From Alitta virens (taxonomy: Eukaryota > Annelida > Polychaeta > Phyllodocida > Nereididae): a stretch of 64,000 nt of DNA. The DNA is taken from positions 18,682,155 to 18,746,154 of the forward strand of contig OW028573.1 of assembly GCA_932294295.1 (NCBI GenBank). The letters run 5' to 3'. Under the pieces are notes generated by a model. That model was not told where the DNA came from and did no database searches. It saw nothing but the letters and a program-made list of their open reading frames with translations. Below are positions 1 to 11,560 of this stretch, one piece after another. Position numbers and translations under genes: made by a program. Each line of letters opens with the position of its first letter. Positions within the stretch are counted from its first letter, which is position 1.

Positions 1-129
1 AATGAAACTTAAGTGCTACTAACTATTAAATAAAAACATTCTAGTGTGCTGTACAGGCATTAAAATTATTTTAAATAGTTTTAAAAAGGTGAGCCTCTTA
101 AAAACATAACAATTGTCAGTATTTTGAAA

Positions 130-592
130 TTCATGGGGCAGTTTGTTCGACAGCTTTGGCCCATATATGCTGAAATATCATTCTGCTAATGTGGCTCTCT
201 TCACTAATGGAACATCCAGGATGTAGCGGGATGACTGTGATGAGTGTGTGCAGCAAGCAAAGTTCTTCAGCTTGATAAGTTCACTCAGATGAGGTGGTGC
301 AACTTCGTGCAGACACTTTTGGACTATGCATAAGACTTTTTAGTCAACACTTTGTTTTATAGGAAGCCAGTGTAAGGACTTCAAGGCTTCAGTTGAACTG
401 TCATATTTGTTGTGTTGGAGTACAACCTTTGCCGACCAGGTCTGCACTCTCTGAAGCTGTTTAATACCACTGGCAGGGGAAGCCCACAGAGAAAGCTATT
501 TGCATAGTCCAGTTGGGATAGTATGAGTGAGGATGCTAGCAGTTTTTGCTGTATCAAGATCAATATATTTGCGAATAACAGGGGCATGAGAG
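130..592 (-). mobile_element. Non-LTR retrotransposon fragment (3' end of reverse-transcriptase ORF), decayed
   Basis: Read on the minus strand, this stretch translates in one main frame into the region that follows the reverse-transcriptase palm in CR1/Jockey/RTE-type elements. It has a 'SQLDYANSFLCGLP' motif (usually 'SRLDYCNSLL.GLP'), then 'LKSLHWLPI', then 'HEVAPPHLSELI', then 'YGPKLSNKLP'. At least two in-frame stops interrupt it and nothing upstream of the palm is recognisable, so it is a dead 5'-truncated copy. The match is to a protein family pattern I know; the precise clade is not determined. Confidence 0.7.
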
Positions 593-599
593 ATATTTT

Positions 600-2030
600 C
601 TAATACTTTTTATGAACATTCTCCACAACAGGCAGACCACAGATAAAGAACCATAGAAATTATCAAAACAATTAAAAAGTATATTGCAAAGAGGGCTGTA
701 TCATTCAACAGGGATTGGAGGCAGGGGGAGCTTTCTGAATTTGAATATGGGCAGTGGGAGTTCCTTTCTATTTAATATTCTAATGTTTCAACACCCATTA
801 AAAATCTAATTTTTCAACACCCCTATTACAGAATTTTCCATAATAATGGGGAAGTCAGACACTATTAATTGGCTACATTTCCTTCCCTTGAACCCATATA
901 GTATCAACATCATAAACCCTTTTGTCATATTCTATTAAAATAGGACATTATGTACTGAGAAATGTGTCTTAAATAATGAGATTACATATGAATTCCTCTT
1001 TTGGCTACTGAAATGCTTTCAATCCTCAAATAGGCATGCAATCACCTGCTGTGAACAGGTGTTATTATGTCATCTTGCATGTTAAAAAATTATGAGATTT
1101 AAATGGACCCCACATCCATTACTCTTTTATAATGTCAAAAGAGTCTTCTGGCTTGAAAAAAAAACGTGTTTGAACAATATTGTATTTCTGTGACTGGTGT
1201 TTTGAGCAGGTCATGTGCTGGCTCTGCAGCCTATTTTAAAAGTTGTCATTGTTGATGTTTCATACATAAGCAACATCAAGAGGTATAAACATATTCCCAT
1301 GCTTTGGAGGACAGTACACTGAGTACAGCTCAGCTTAAGGGTAGTTCTAAATATAGGCTTTTCTCAGAAGCAGCCAAGCTGATTTATGTGGTATTTTGTA
1401 TTGCATAATGAACTGTTGATTTGATAAATATGATGAATAACTACATTTTACAAGCATAAATACATATCTCTGAAATAATAATTAAATCAATTAGATGTAT
1501 TATCTAGTTCAATAATTAGCTGTGTACCCATCGTTTTGCAAAATAAGGGTGGTATGTTCGGGAAAATTGTATTCATATAAGTAAACAAAGAGCTGAGAAA
1601 TCTGAACTTATATAATTTTTAACTCTTCACAAAATATACAAGTATCAGTGTTGTTTTGTTATGCTTATCTCATGTTTGGTATCAATTTACATGTATGTTA
1701 TATGATAAACAGGTTCATTCATGGACAGCTGATGTTGCACTGCTCTTTCTGAAACACAGACGGGTGGCTCGCTTGTGACCCAGGCAGGTCTTAGGGCTAT
1801 CCTCCTGGTCTGTTTTGATCATGCTTTTTGTGGCTTGTCTGTATCATCATGTTCTATGTATAAGTCACATATCTGACAAATAAACTGTCTTGAATCTTAT
1901 CTATTTAAGAAATCTTTTTAACCATTTATTACGCTGTGTATTTAATTTTCCTAGTCATATTTTATTGTATGTTTTAACACCAATATGGACTCTTTTATTC
2001 AAGATGCTTTTTACTGTAAGTATCATTTCC
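600..2030. other. Non-coding AT-rich stretch, no gene recognised
   Basis: No convincing exon on either strand. Around 1,740-1,900 there is a GC-richer passage followed by 'acaaataaactgtcttgaat', which looks like the 3' tail of an unidentified non-LTR element. If DCAF15 exons downstream of exon 5 lie here, I could not find them. Confidence 0.4.
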
Positions 2031-2039
2031 AATTTAAAA

Positions 2040-2158
2040 TTTTGTATTCTGTTTAGATTTTGATTAATACATTTATTGTAAAGCGCTACACCAATATTTT
2101 ATGTTGGAATTGCGCTATACCACTGTATAAGAAATAAACATTATTATTATTATTGAGT
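2040..2158 (+). mobile_element. 3' tail of an L2/CR1-like non-LTR retrotransposon
   Basis: The stretch contains 'aaagcgctacacc' and 'tgcgctatacc' flanking a short hairpin. It then has 'gaaataaacattattattat', a poly-(ATT) tail. A GCGCTATA-type stem followed by AATAAA and an ATT microsatellite is the usual 3' end of L2-type elements in aquatic animals. No coding part is attached. Confidence 0.5.
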
Positions 2159-2204
2159 CATGAACATGTTGTTGATACACAATTTAACACTATTTTCCAG
2201 ATTT

Positions 2205-2720
2205 TCCATTAGTATGAAAAAGCATGATATGGATGTCAAAATGAAGTTCATAAAGTGAAAGAACTATAATTTAGATATGTTATTTTCAAAATTTCACTCA
2301 TGGGGGATTAATAGTGTCTTTGAAAGGGAGGTTTGAAACAACAAGAATTTTTCATGTTTTCACCTTATTATGGCAATTCCATACTATTTGTGGGCATGAG
2401 ACCCCCAAAAGGCACAACTACACTATTTTAGACATATTCTGGCAAAAGTTTTAGATATGTATGTGCAGTAGTGCGCGAGTGCTGCCCCAGAAACAAAATA
2501 AATTAGTTTTTTTTCTATATTTTCCTAATTTTGTAGCTTCCAACCACTGAGCCAAAGTTGGATGGCTGTTTCATCCGTCATCTCATTGCCATGGTCCCTG
2601 CCTATTTAGTCCATCAGGTGCAGAAATACAGGACGTAAAGCCCTAATCCACCACCACTGCTTCGGAAACGAAAGTGTCACACCCGCCCGCAGACATCATT
2701 TTTCAAAGTAATAACAATAA
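2205..2720 (-). repeat. Dispersed repeat, copy 1 (relatives at 10.3 kb and 52.2-52.8 kb)
   Basis: The minus strand shares ordered blocks with 52,190-52,800: the 'agaatatgtctaaaa' block, a 'ttttgg.gtctcat' block, a 'gtgaaaatatgaaaaattc' block and a 'caaagacactatt' block. The adjoining segment 2,570-2,640 (plus) matches 10,420-10,485, including 'ccatggtccct' and 'ggtgcagaaatac...aggacgtaaagc'. It is therefore an interspersed repeat. No coding capacity or clear ends are visible. Confidence 0.6.
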
Positions 2721-2763
2721 CCCTCTTCGAACTTCGTTCGCTAAGGGTTAAAAAGTCAAATAC

Positions 2764-5700
2764 CTGTTCGGGAATGTAAAATAGCTATTTGGCTGCAATC
2801 TTCACAGGGACCTACAGGAGGCACTGATGTGATAGTAATATAGCACTGGTGTTTTTCGTTGTCAATTGGAGCACTACAATGAAAAAAATTTAGCCAGTTT
2901 TGAATTGAAGTATTTTAATTTCAGTATATCTCTGTCTTGCATCCGACAAAAATATGGGAAACAAGCTTTAAGTCACTAATTTCTTACAAAAATGAATGAC
3001 TCCTTACCAATAACCATAAATCAGGACCCGGGATGAGATAGTCGGCCACTCGCATACAGCAATGTAAAGCTCTTGTTGAATATCTTCTTCACCAAAAAGA
3101 CGTACCTCCCCAACCTTTATAACACAAGAAACAAATTATAAGGCTAGCCTTTTCAAGGTGTTTTGCAAATTCAAATGCATAAACTGAGTCAGTTTAGGCC
3201 ATCCAATTAGGCAGACCCGCATACAAAAAGTTTCTGGTGTAAAAAAACAGGGGTTAAAATATTGTTCCTGGTCAATGAAAGTTCTTTATTTTTTAAGCAT
3301 GATTGTTATAGATAGGTCTGACTTTAAATATAGGAAATTTCATTCTACATATAGAGCTATGCAATTCTGACTGAAAATTGGCAACACTTCCTTTTTGACC
3401 TTACCTTCTTAAGACGCTTGTATGGCACAAAATGCCACCAATGTAGTCGGTAAACATAGATGGGGTAGGCGGTGTGCTCGTCTGCCTCCAAGTGGAACGT
3501 ATATGAGATGACAAACTGGCCATTTTTACTGAATCCTAAGAATATATGTCTGTAAAGAAAACATAGTCTATCACGGTAACTACAACTAGCAGGCATTTTG
3601 ACGGAAAATATTGGGTATGGGACATTGTCCCATTGATACTGAAAACCAATAGGATGCTTGACTTTTGCCTTTTATCGTCACTACCAGTTCAGCAATAAAG
3701 TGTATTGAAGTCCCTTGATTCATATTGTAAAAAAATTCTTAATGATCTACTTGCAAAAATAGTATGACATCTAGACTAGTTTAGCACCCTAATGCATGCC
3801 TCTCTTGCTTATAAACCTAGAACATTATATTCTAAAATAAACTCACTAGGTCGCTCACACAAAATCACATAAATTCAAAACTGCTTGCAGAACTTGTTCA
3901 TACATACAAGTCCAGGTTGTTAAAAATTTATGAATCTAGATTCAAAATTAATAAGACATCATACTGAGACAATTTTAATTGGTTCCTGAGTGTCTAAAAT
4001 TGCAATTGACTCTGAGGTCTGATGCCTACTGCACACCTATCTTAATTGCTATTAACAACAGTAGTGCCAAGCATTGAGTAACCAATGCTCAAATTGCAAT
4101 CCAAGTATGAAATCATGTGTGTCTTTTGTCTTCTTACTTGGTCAATGTAATGCGCCATTTTTCAGCAGAATGCTACTACGGTGCAGCCTCTTCAGACTCC
4201 TTGAACTAGAGAACTTGTAGAACATAGAGAACTACCAGTTTGGAAATTTTATTTAAATTTATTGTCTTGGATTAAATCTTATTTATATAATAGAAAGCAT
4301 AGGGTTGTACTAAATGGAGTTACTTCGGAATAAGAATATATTAATGCGGGTGTTCGCAAAGGTTCTATCCTTGGGCCACTTTTATTTTTAGTATTGCCAA
4401 ACGACATTAATGAAAATATAGATTCTCCATTAAGTTTATTTATGATACCTCCCTGTACAAAATGGTTGATGATGTTAACAGTGACTTTGAAAATATAAAC
4501 AAGGACTTAGAAAGTAAGTTTTAATGCCCAAATAACTAAGTATATATACTTCTCTTTTAATCGAAATATACCACTATTGCCTCAGTTGCTATTTTGTAAT
4601 CAGATTATTCCACCTATTTAGGGACCCACTTAGGGATCCATTTAGAGATCCATTTAAGGACCCATTTACGGATAACTTTAAACAAATCCCTTAATTGGAG
4701 TAGCCATATTGATAACTTGATAACTAAAGTGTCAGGAACTATGAACTCTTAAAAATTAATTATCACATGGTTCCAAGACTGGTCTTACAAAATTTAAATT
4801 AGATTTTAATTAGGCCAAAAATTGACTATTGTGAAATTATTTACAATAATCTACCTACATACTTATAAGTAACCGAATTGACAAAATCCAACACAAGGCA
4901 GCAATAATATGTTAAGGGGCTTTGCATTGTACAAATATTTGTAATTTACTTGAAGAGGTTGGATGGGAGCCTCTTGAACTTAAAAGGAAAAATCATAAAT
5001 TAATCAACTATTATAAAATGATAAATGGTCTTTGCCCTCAGTATTTATCAGTTATATTGCCTAATTCTAAAGCAGAAACTTACAACTTCAGAAATGCTGG
5101 TAATCTGAGGGTGCCTTATGTTAGAATTACCAAATTTAAACATTATTTTACAGTATCAAGTTATCAAACATACTCTTATGGAATAACTTATCGGCTGATC
5201 TTAAAAATAAACCAACACTGCAATCCTTTAAAAGATCACTAAATGCACAGACTGGATATCAAACCAATAAATTATTCTGTCATGGGAAACGACCCTATCT
5301 TATATACCACACAAGATTGCAGCTTGGCCTTAGCCCTCTCCATCATCACTTAAATTGTTACAACGTAGTGCCTGATTCTACTTGTAGACTCTGTGATAGT
5401 GCACCAGAAACATATCAATATTTATTAATAGATTGCCAATATTTTAACGAACACCAATTAATTCTAAAAGCAAGGCTTTCTCTTGTAACATCAAATGAAT
5501 TTATGATGAACATAAATGACAGAATTTTAACTCTTGCTTCATGGTTTTCCTGAACTGATCAGACAGATAAACTACATTATCTTTGAAACTGTACAAGATT
5601 ATATAAAGAGAACAAAATCTTTGAAGCCACATAACACACACCCTATTCTTTTTTATAATCAAATTATTATTTTTATAATCTATTATTAGGTTAACATAGA

Positions 5701-7563
5701 TAAGTGTTTCTTTTCTCATTATTATTACTTTTTCATTAGCTTACCCCAGCCACCCTGCTATCTTTAGCTAATTACTACTTAAATTGATTAATCTTTTGAT
5801 ATTTTGGCTATTTTAATATTGCTAAAAAAAAAAAAGTGTCTATGTACCAAAAAAATGCATCTATGGCAATTTCAATTTAACATTCCAAATTTTCTGCTAA
5901 TCTTACTATTAATCTGTGGACAACCACCTTTTAGCTTTTTTTATCTGTGTGCCATCCACTTTTAATAAATAAAGTTCAATTCAATTCAAAGCTTGAGTTG
6001 CACACAATAAGACTGACACTGACCCTTCAATGAGAACAGTTTCATCAACTAGATTTCGAAGACTAAACCCAAGTCTTCCAGGCAGCTTGTGGAAGATCTG
6101 AGTGTTTACCAAGCTTTGATGATGTCTGTGGAGGCCGCCAATCTGCAAAGAAAATTCAATGTGCATAAACATGATGCCATTCCAATATGTACCAATTCTA
6201 CTAAACCAATAGAGATTCAATAAATCTTATCAAATTAACCCTACATTTTTCCAAAACAATAATCCTGAGTTAGTACCACCTACTAAAACCTGATATAGTG
6301 ACCTCACATTGGTCAGCTGAAGGTGACATCACAATTAAAAGTTCCTAAAGCAAATAAGAAACAAAAGTGGCAGGGAACAAAACTTTTGAAAAATTCTGGA
6401 TTCCGCCACGTCTTTTATTTAGTCTATGAAAAAACAATGGGAAGCTTCATCATCCCAATTGTTTGGAAAACCCTGGTAAAAAAAATCAGACCACCACAGT
6501 GGTGATGCATATTACGCTGCATATCAACACTTAGGTTTTCTGCCATTACTCAGCTAATACATGGCCTAGAGAGACAAACAATGGCTCATTCCCTTGCTTC
6601 TATAGTCGTACAACATTTTTTTGTGGTCAGTAAGCGCTTTAAATGTGGTCAGAAAATAGCCAGTACCAAATAACTATTAGAGCTGCATCATGTCTGCTCT
6701 GTCCAGTATGTGCACATGTACTATAGTTTGTCAATTTGAAACATAATTTTTACATGATTTTAGTGCCCTTATACACGTGCATATAGAGCAAAATATTAAC
6801 CAATTTAAAACTTCAAAAACGCTACTATGTCCTGTGACGTCATAATCAGCCAGTAAGAAGTCATTAATATCTGCGATTGTTCTCGGTTTTTGACATCATC
6901 ATCTTAGTACACTTCTCCTACTCCCCCAGCATGCACAGCGCATCCTACTTCTGAGAGTATGTGATATGGATATAATCTGTCTCAATGTTATGATACGGTG
7001 TAGAAACTGAAATTCAAACTAATCACAACCCTGGCCTAGGCTCAAAGAGTTGAGGTAACCTAACAGCAACGCTTTTAAATCCCATTTCCGAGATCAGGGT
7101 CTTCATAGTTTGTTGCTGATATGACTGTCAGCTCAAGCGCCAGTGTAATCTGTGCTGCCAACTGAGCTCAATTGATTGATGACAATGTGACAAAGAATAA
7201 AAATCTGAATAATAATAGTGAATTTTAACAATGTTGAATGAAACATCTGAATCGCAAGCATTATTCACAATATCAAACAGTTCACATTCGAAAATTATAT
7301 CTGCAAAAAGAAGAAATGCCAGCTCTCAAAATGCTGCACTGCCAATGCCAATCGGTCTGGGACATGTTTTCTGCTCAGATGAGCTCTTGTGAGTACTGAT
7401 TTCTCCTATGTAATGGGCAATCTCAGCAAATCTGTTCAAATGCTACACAGACCTCTCTATACAGAAGACGTTGGATGGGAGAAGCCGGGAGTTTGCCCGC
7501 TACTCTCCCTTTATAGCAAGGTTTCTTCGAGCTCCTTTCAGCTGAGCCGCCAGATTCGGCCAT
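2764..7563 (-). CDS. DCAF15: DDB1- and CUL4-associated factor 15, 5' part (exons 1-5)
   Basis: Five minus-strand exons join in frame: 7453-7563, 6024-6142, 3405-3549, 3008-3114 and 2764-2873. All have AG acceptors and GT donors, with intron phases 0,2,0,2. They encode about 197 residues. Landmarks are 'IFHKLPGRLGFSLRNLVDE' (about 53-71), 'HIFLGFSKNGQFVISYT' (78-94), 'YRLHWWHFVPYKRLKKV', 'VRLFGEEDIQQELYIAVCEW', and a Cys-rich 'SVPPVGPCEDC'. This order matches the N-terminal beta-propeller half of vertebrate DCAF15, including its PPxGxCxxC segment. DCAF15 is a substrate receptor of the CUL4-DDB1 E3 ubiquitin ligase and the target of aryl-sulfonamide degraders that recruit RBM39. The start codon has A at -3 and G at +4. 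The C-terminal half (about 600 residues total in human) is not found and probably lies left of position 1. Intron 2 (3550-6023) carries a retroelement relic. Confidence 0.88.
4210..5990 (+). mobile_element. CR1-like (Daphne/Crack-type) non-LTR retrotransposon relic in DCAF15 intron 2
   Basis: Plus-strand translation gives reverse-transcriptase palm pieces: 'SWIKSYLYNRKHRVVLNG', then 'GVRKGSILGPLLFLVLPNDI', then a degraded catalytic box reading FIYDTSLY where FADDTSLY is usual. After frameshifts come 'LEEVGWEPLELKRKNHKLI' (from 4,946) and 'NGLCPQYLSVILPN'. A C-terminal segment follows at 5,270-5,553 with HTRLQLGLSPL and a CRLCxxxxE...LLIDC zinc-knuckle-like motif. The 3' end at 5,960-5,988 reads 'aataaataaagttcaattca', a TTCAA-type tail typical of this clade. 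Several frameshifts, stops and the damaged catalytic residues make it dead. It is antisense to DCAF15 and ends about 36 bp from the exon 2 donor. Confidence 0.75.
4617..4674 (+). repeat. 12-bp tandem duplication inside the retrotransposon relic
   Basis: Four or five imperfect 12-bp units of the form 'ggatccatttag' follow each other. Read in the element's frame they repeat a four-residue unit (THLG / IHLE / IHLR / THLR) where intact elements carry a single YLG-type motif before the 'NW..HI' block. The expansion keeps the frame. Confidence 0.6.
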
Positions 7564-7700
7564 GTTTTTCGTTCTCCGCTACGCTAGCGCCATCTGTAGT
7601 AAATTTTTCCCCCAGTATCCACCAGAGGCCGCCAGTAATATGCTTTGTCTAACATATATCTACACAGCAAACTGAATTAGATAAATATGGAACATTAATA
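7564..7700 (-). promoter_or_regulatory. DCAF15: Probable DCAF15 5' UTR and promoter
   Basis: This lies directly upstream of the DCAF15 start codon on the minus strand. It is richer in GC than its surroundings and contains 'agatggcgctagcgtagcgg', a YY1-like ATGGCG core common in TATA-less housekeeping promoters. The transcription start is not resolved. Confidence 0.35.
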
Positions 7701-7904
7701 AATTTCATAATTTGTTTGGAAAAAATAAAAAAAATACACGATCTACCACCGATGAAACACTTAGTTTTCTGCCATTACTCAGCTAATACAATCACTATTT
7801 TAACCTGTATCTATAGATGATATGTGTGTTTGTGCATAGCAGGGGTATAGATTCAAGCTCCCATAAAATGGAGTAAAAAAGGGCATCACAATAAATCAAT
7901 GAAC

Positions 7905-8268
7905 TACGGTGGCCCAGAAGTACAATGTTGTCACGATGCTCTGTTGCGTTGCTATGGGGCTGCTGCGTTGCTGCTGAGTAATGTTCTGTTGCTGCTGAGT
8001 AATGTTGCGTTGCTGCTGAGTAATGTTGCTGCAGAGTGATGTTGCATTGTTGCAGAGCGTTGCTGCAGAGTGATGTTGCGTTGCTGCTGAGTAATGTTGC
8101 GTTGCTGCAGAGTGATGTTGCGTTGCTGCTGAGTAATGTTGCGTTGCTGCAGAGTGATGTTGCTTTATTAGTAGGATATATATGCTTTCTCATTCATCTA
8201 TCTTCTTCTAAAACCATCTAGCCTGTATATTAAATGAAAATAAATGTCATATTCCCTACCAATCTAAA
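7905..8268 (-). repeat. Minisatellite-bearing element, copy A (inverted)
   Basis: On the minus strand this copy holds a unique head ('tagggaatatgacatttat' through 'gaatgagaaagcatatatat'), then alternating 21-bp units ('atcactctgcagcaacgcaac' type and 'attactcagcagcaacgcaac' type). It closes with 'agcatcgtgacaacattgta' and 'cttctgggccaccgtagt'. It is the reverse complement of copies B and C. Its array is the longest, about 11 units. The open reading frames here arise because 21 is divisible by three. Confidence 0.8.
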
Positions 8269-8699
8269 AGGTATGAATTATGAGACGTTTAGGTGGAGGT
8301 GGTTCAGTAACATATCAGGTTGTGATGTACCAGGTATGCCATCTTCACAGTATGAATTACTTAATTGTATATGAAGTTTAGAGTATTCATTTTAGAAATT
8401 TTATTTTATTTTATATTAATTATTAATATTTTGTTGTTGTTTCTGAAAATAATCCAACTGGAATTAAAATTGATATTGCATGTTTCATCTATGATCAAAA
8501 CAATTTATAGACAATCTCCCTCTTTATAATAAACAGGAATCAGTTGAAATTTAGAGTTTCAATTCATGCTTGTGATCAACAATGAAAAAGCATGATTTAC
8601 CCCATTTTTTTCAGCATTCAAAATGCTAATAGCAATTGACATAACGGTCACGTCTGATTGCTATTACATATATAGTATAAATCATGGTCAAAAATATTG

Positions 8700-9090
8700 A
8701 AAACTACGGTGGCGCAGAAGGTATAAATATATAGCAGTCAGCGGTCCAGGGGGGGGGGGGGGGCGGGGCTACACCAGAGGGCGATTGTGATGCCTGTGGT
8801 AGGGAATATGACATTTATGTTCATTTAATAAACAGGCTAGATGTATATACAGGTTTTAGAAGAAGATAGATGAATGAGAAAGCATATATATCCTACTAAT
8901 AAAGCAACATCACTCTGCAGCAACGCAACATTACTCAGCAGCAACGCAACATCACTCTGCAGCAACGCACTCTGCAGCAACCATCATTACTCAGCAGCAA
9001 CGCAACATTACTCAGCAGCAACGCAGCAGCCCCATAGCAACGCAACAGAGCATCGTGGCAACATTGTACTTCTGGCCGGGCCACCTTAGA
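8700..9090 (+). repeat. Minisatellite-bearing element, copy B, with probable terminal inverted repeat
   Basis: It begins near 8,702 with 'actacggtggcgcagaag', the reverse complement (one difference) of the end of copy A ('cttctgggccaccgtagt'). That suggests an element bounded by about 18-bp inverted repeats. A run of about 16 G follows at 8,749-8,764, then the head shared with copy C from 'ggctacaccagagggc', the 21-bp array (8,900-9,030) and the 'agcatcgtggcaacattgta' end. The right terminus is eroded to 'cttctggccgggccacc'. Confidence 0.75.
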
Positions 9091-9091
9091 T

Positions 9092-9210
9092 TTCTGTTGC
9101 GTTGTTGCAGGACGTTGCTGCGTTGTTGCAGAATCGTTTTATTGCGGTGGAATCGTTTTGTTGCTGCGGAATCGTTTTGTTGCTGCGGATTGTTTTGTTG
9201 CGGCGGATAG
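9092..9210 (+). repeat. Degenerate GTTGC-rich tandem repeat
   Basis: About four units close to 'gaatcgttttgttgctgcg' (19-20 bp), preceded by 'gttgcgttgttgcagga' units. Its GTTGC/GCAAC core resembles the neighbouring minisatellite in opposite orientation, so it may be a diverged arm of the same array. Confidence 0.6.
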
Positions 9211-9424
9211 TAATTAGAAAATTAAGCCAAAATGAAGGGAGTAACCTTCTGCATCATTAATCCAACATAACTTGGTCGTTTATATTCCGATTTTCAAAAT
9301 TTAAAGTTCCTAGTAATTGCCGAAAAATCCTCTTTCTATATAGGTGACTGCAGTTAACAATTCTTCTATTAGGTATTTAGTGCGACGCAACAATTGCAAT
9401 TAATGCAACACAGGGGGTGGAGAC

Positions 9425-9766
9425 TTGTATGGTGTCAATAAAAAAATACCAGGCTACACCAGAGGGCAATTGTGATGCCTGTGGTAGGGAATATGACATT
9501 TATGTTCATTTAATAAACAGGCTAGATGTATATACAGGTTTCAGAAGAAGATAGATGAATGAGAAAGCATATATATCCTACTAATAAAGCAACATCACTC
9601 TGCAGCAACGCAACATTACTCAGCAGCAACGCAACATCACTCTGCAGCAACGTACTCTGCAGCAACCATCATTACTCAGCAGCAACGCAACATTACTCAG
9701 CAGCAACGCAGCAGCCCCATAGCAACGCAACAGAGCATCGTGGCAACATTGTACTTCTGGCCGGTT
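9425..9766 (+). repeat. Minisatellite-bearing element, copy C
   Basis: A direct repeat of copy B, nearly identical from 'ggctacaccagagggc' (about 9,452) to 'cttctggccgg' (about 9,763). It has the same irregular interruption in the array ('actctgcagcaaccatcatt'), so B and C share a recent ancestor or a segmental duplication. It lacks the left inverted terminus. Confidence 0.8.
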
Positions 9767-9989
9767 CATTGGTTCATTTTTTTTGGGGTGGTTGATTGCA
9801 ATTATAACTCTATTATGTTTTCGTATATATTGATTTACGAATAAAAACCATATAACCTTGATTTGAAATTGTCAGCTCATTCAATGCACAATACCTACTA
9901 ATAATACTGGATCTAGATATTACTATTAACTATACATACATATATATAGGGGGCCATTTTGGTAAGGGGCCGCCGTTTAGGCTAGGGGC

Positions 9990-10238
9990 CATTCCGCTTA
10001 CAACATCAGTCTGCAACAACGCAGCAACCTCACTCCGCAGTAAAGCAAGTCCGCAGCAACGCAACATTACTCAGCAGCAACGCAACATCACTCTGCAGCA
10101 AGGCACTCTGCAGCAACGCAACATCACTCCGACGCAACAGCACTCTGCAGCAAGGCACTCTGCAGCAACGCAACATTACTCAGCAGCAAAGCAGCAGGAC
10201 CCACAGCAACGCAACAGAGCATCGTGGCAACATAACAA
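9990..10238 (+). repeat. Minisatellite-bearing element, copy D (array and tail only)
   Basis: GCAACGCAAC-type units with more divergence (Ctccg and aaggc variants), ending in the shared 'gcaacgcaacagagcatcgtggcaac' type tail. The unique head seen in A, B and C is missing. Confidence 0.7.
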
Positions 10239-10299
10239 TTTATATTTTTATCTGTCATGGTGACGTGAAAAATAATTTTAACCCACTCAATGCACTTAC

Positions 10300-10490
10300 C
10301 CATACAAAGTCTGGTATATAACTTAAAGATATGGCCTAGTCATGGCCTTTTGACAGTCACATTGCCATATCTCGGTAGCACAATGCGCGAAAGACGATTT
10401 TACACGCAAGAGTATCCTTCATCTCATTACCATGGTCCCTCCTAATTAGCCCAACTGGTGCAGAAATACATGCAGGACGTAAAGCTTGAC
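10300..10490 (+). repeat. Dispersed repeat, copy 2
   Basis: It shares 'ccatggtccct', 'tggtgcagaaatacat' and 'aggacgtaaagc' with 2,570-2,640. Its 'gacagtcacatt.atatctc' block is shared with 52,530-52,560. No coding capacity. Confidence 0.5.
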
Positions 10491-10933
10491 GAATCATGAT
10501 TTTATATGATGACTTTTGCTTGACTTACAGTTTCTTATAAATGCAGCATAAATATTAAAACTATAATTAATTAATGATTATAAATTCATTGGTCTAAGGC
10601 TCCAGATGTAATATAGAATGGATTTTGTGAAGGACGTCTATCATATGGTCAGCCTTCATCGAATTCAATTAGACCTTTGCTTATATATCTAATAACTAGG
10701 GCCTAGTGGTTGCAATGATCTATTGCTACATGTTTATTATACGTAACAGTTTTTGAAACTTTTTGGGCAGAACAATACTTAAGGCACTTCAGATTCAGAT
10801 TCCGACAATTTATTTTCACATTCATTTACAAATATGTGCATCTACTTCTATATTTATAACTGAAGCTAATTTTTTTAAATAATGTGAGGAGACCCCACTT
10901 CGCTATCGTGGGGGCCACCTATAGGGATTCAAG

Positions 10934-11062
<129 letters not shown>

Positions 11063-11064
11063 AG

Positions 11065-11560
11065 ACTCAGATCGGGGGCCAGCCCCAGAACGGGGGCCAG
11101 TCCCTAATCGAAGGGCCACTTTGTTTGTGACGTCATCAACTGCTTTATATTGTGAATTTGTTAGGTTACAACACTTTAAGTTAAAAATAAGATAACATAC
11201 AAACATACCTATTGAAATGTAAATAATGTTGCAAGTGAAGTAGGACTAAGTAAAATTAAGAGACCTACAGCTGTACACTTGGTGACATCACCTACGTGAT
11301 GACATTACTTACAATCACCATAGTGGTGTCATCACGGAGCTGATGTCGCCAACTGTAAAATATATATCTATAGGCCTATAGATAAAAAAAAAATAGGCCT
11401 AATATGAAATAAAATATTTTACACATTGTATAAGGTTTTATTTCCTATACATGTAAGATAAGATTTAATAATATTTAGGCCACATGTATGTATAGATATC
11501 TAAGATAAGATTTTGTATTTTTCATAAGATGAAACAAAGTAAAAAAAAATAAAAAAATTT
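11065..11560 (+). repeat. Dispersed repeat pair, copy 1 (partner at 16,240-16,690)
   Basis: Shared blocks in the same order: 'gggggccagt', 'gggccactttgtttgt.acgtcatca', 'actaagtaaaattaag', 'acctacagctg', and a long block from 'aaaataggcctaatatgaaat' through 'ttaataatatttaggccacatgt'. It ends at 'agattttgtatttttcata'. The two copies flank CTH exon 1, one upstream and one in intron 1. Confidence 0.75.

Noticed and set aside
4922..5553. Host genes from the two open frames in DCAF15 intron 2
   Set aside because: Their sequences are reverse-transcriptase C-terminal motifs and continue the broken retrotransposon on both sides.
8874..9795. Open frames starting MRKHIYPTNK in several copies, as a family of small repeat proteins
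   Set aside because: They are open only because the minisatellite unit is 21 bp. The copies are repeats in both orientations, the arrays vary in length, and no gene structure surrounds them.
7905..10238. CRISPR-like array
   Set aside because: Units are contiguous or alternating tandem repeats with no unique spacers, in animal nuclear DNA.
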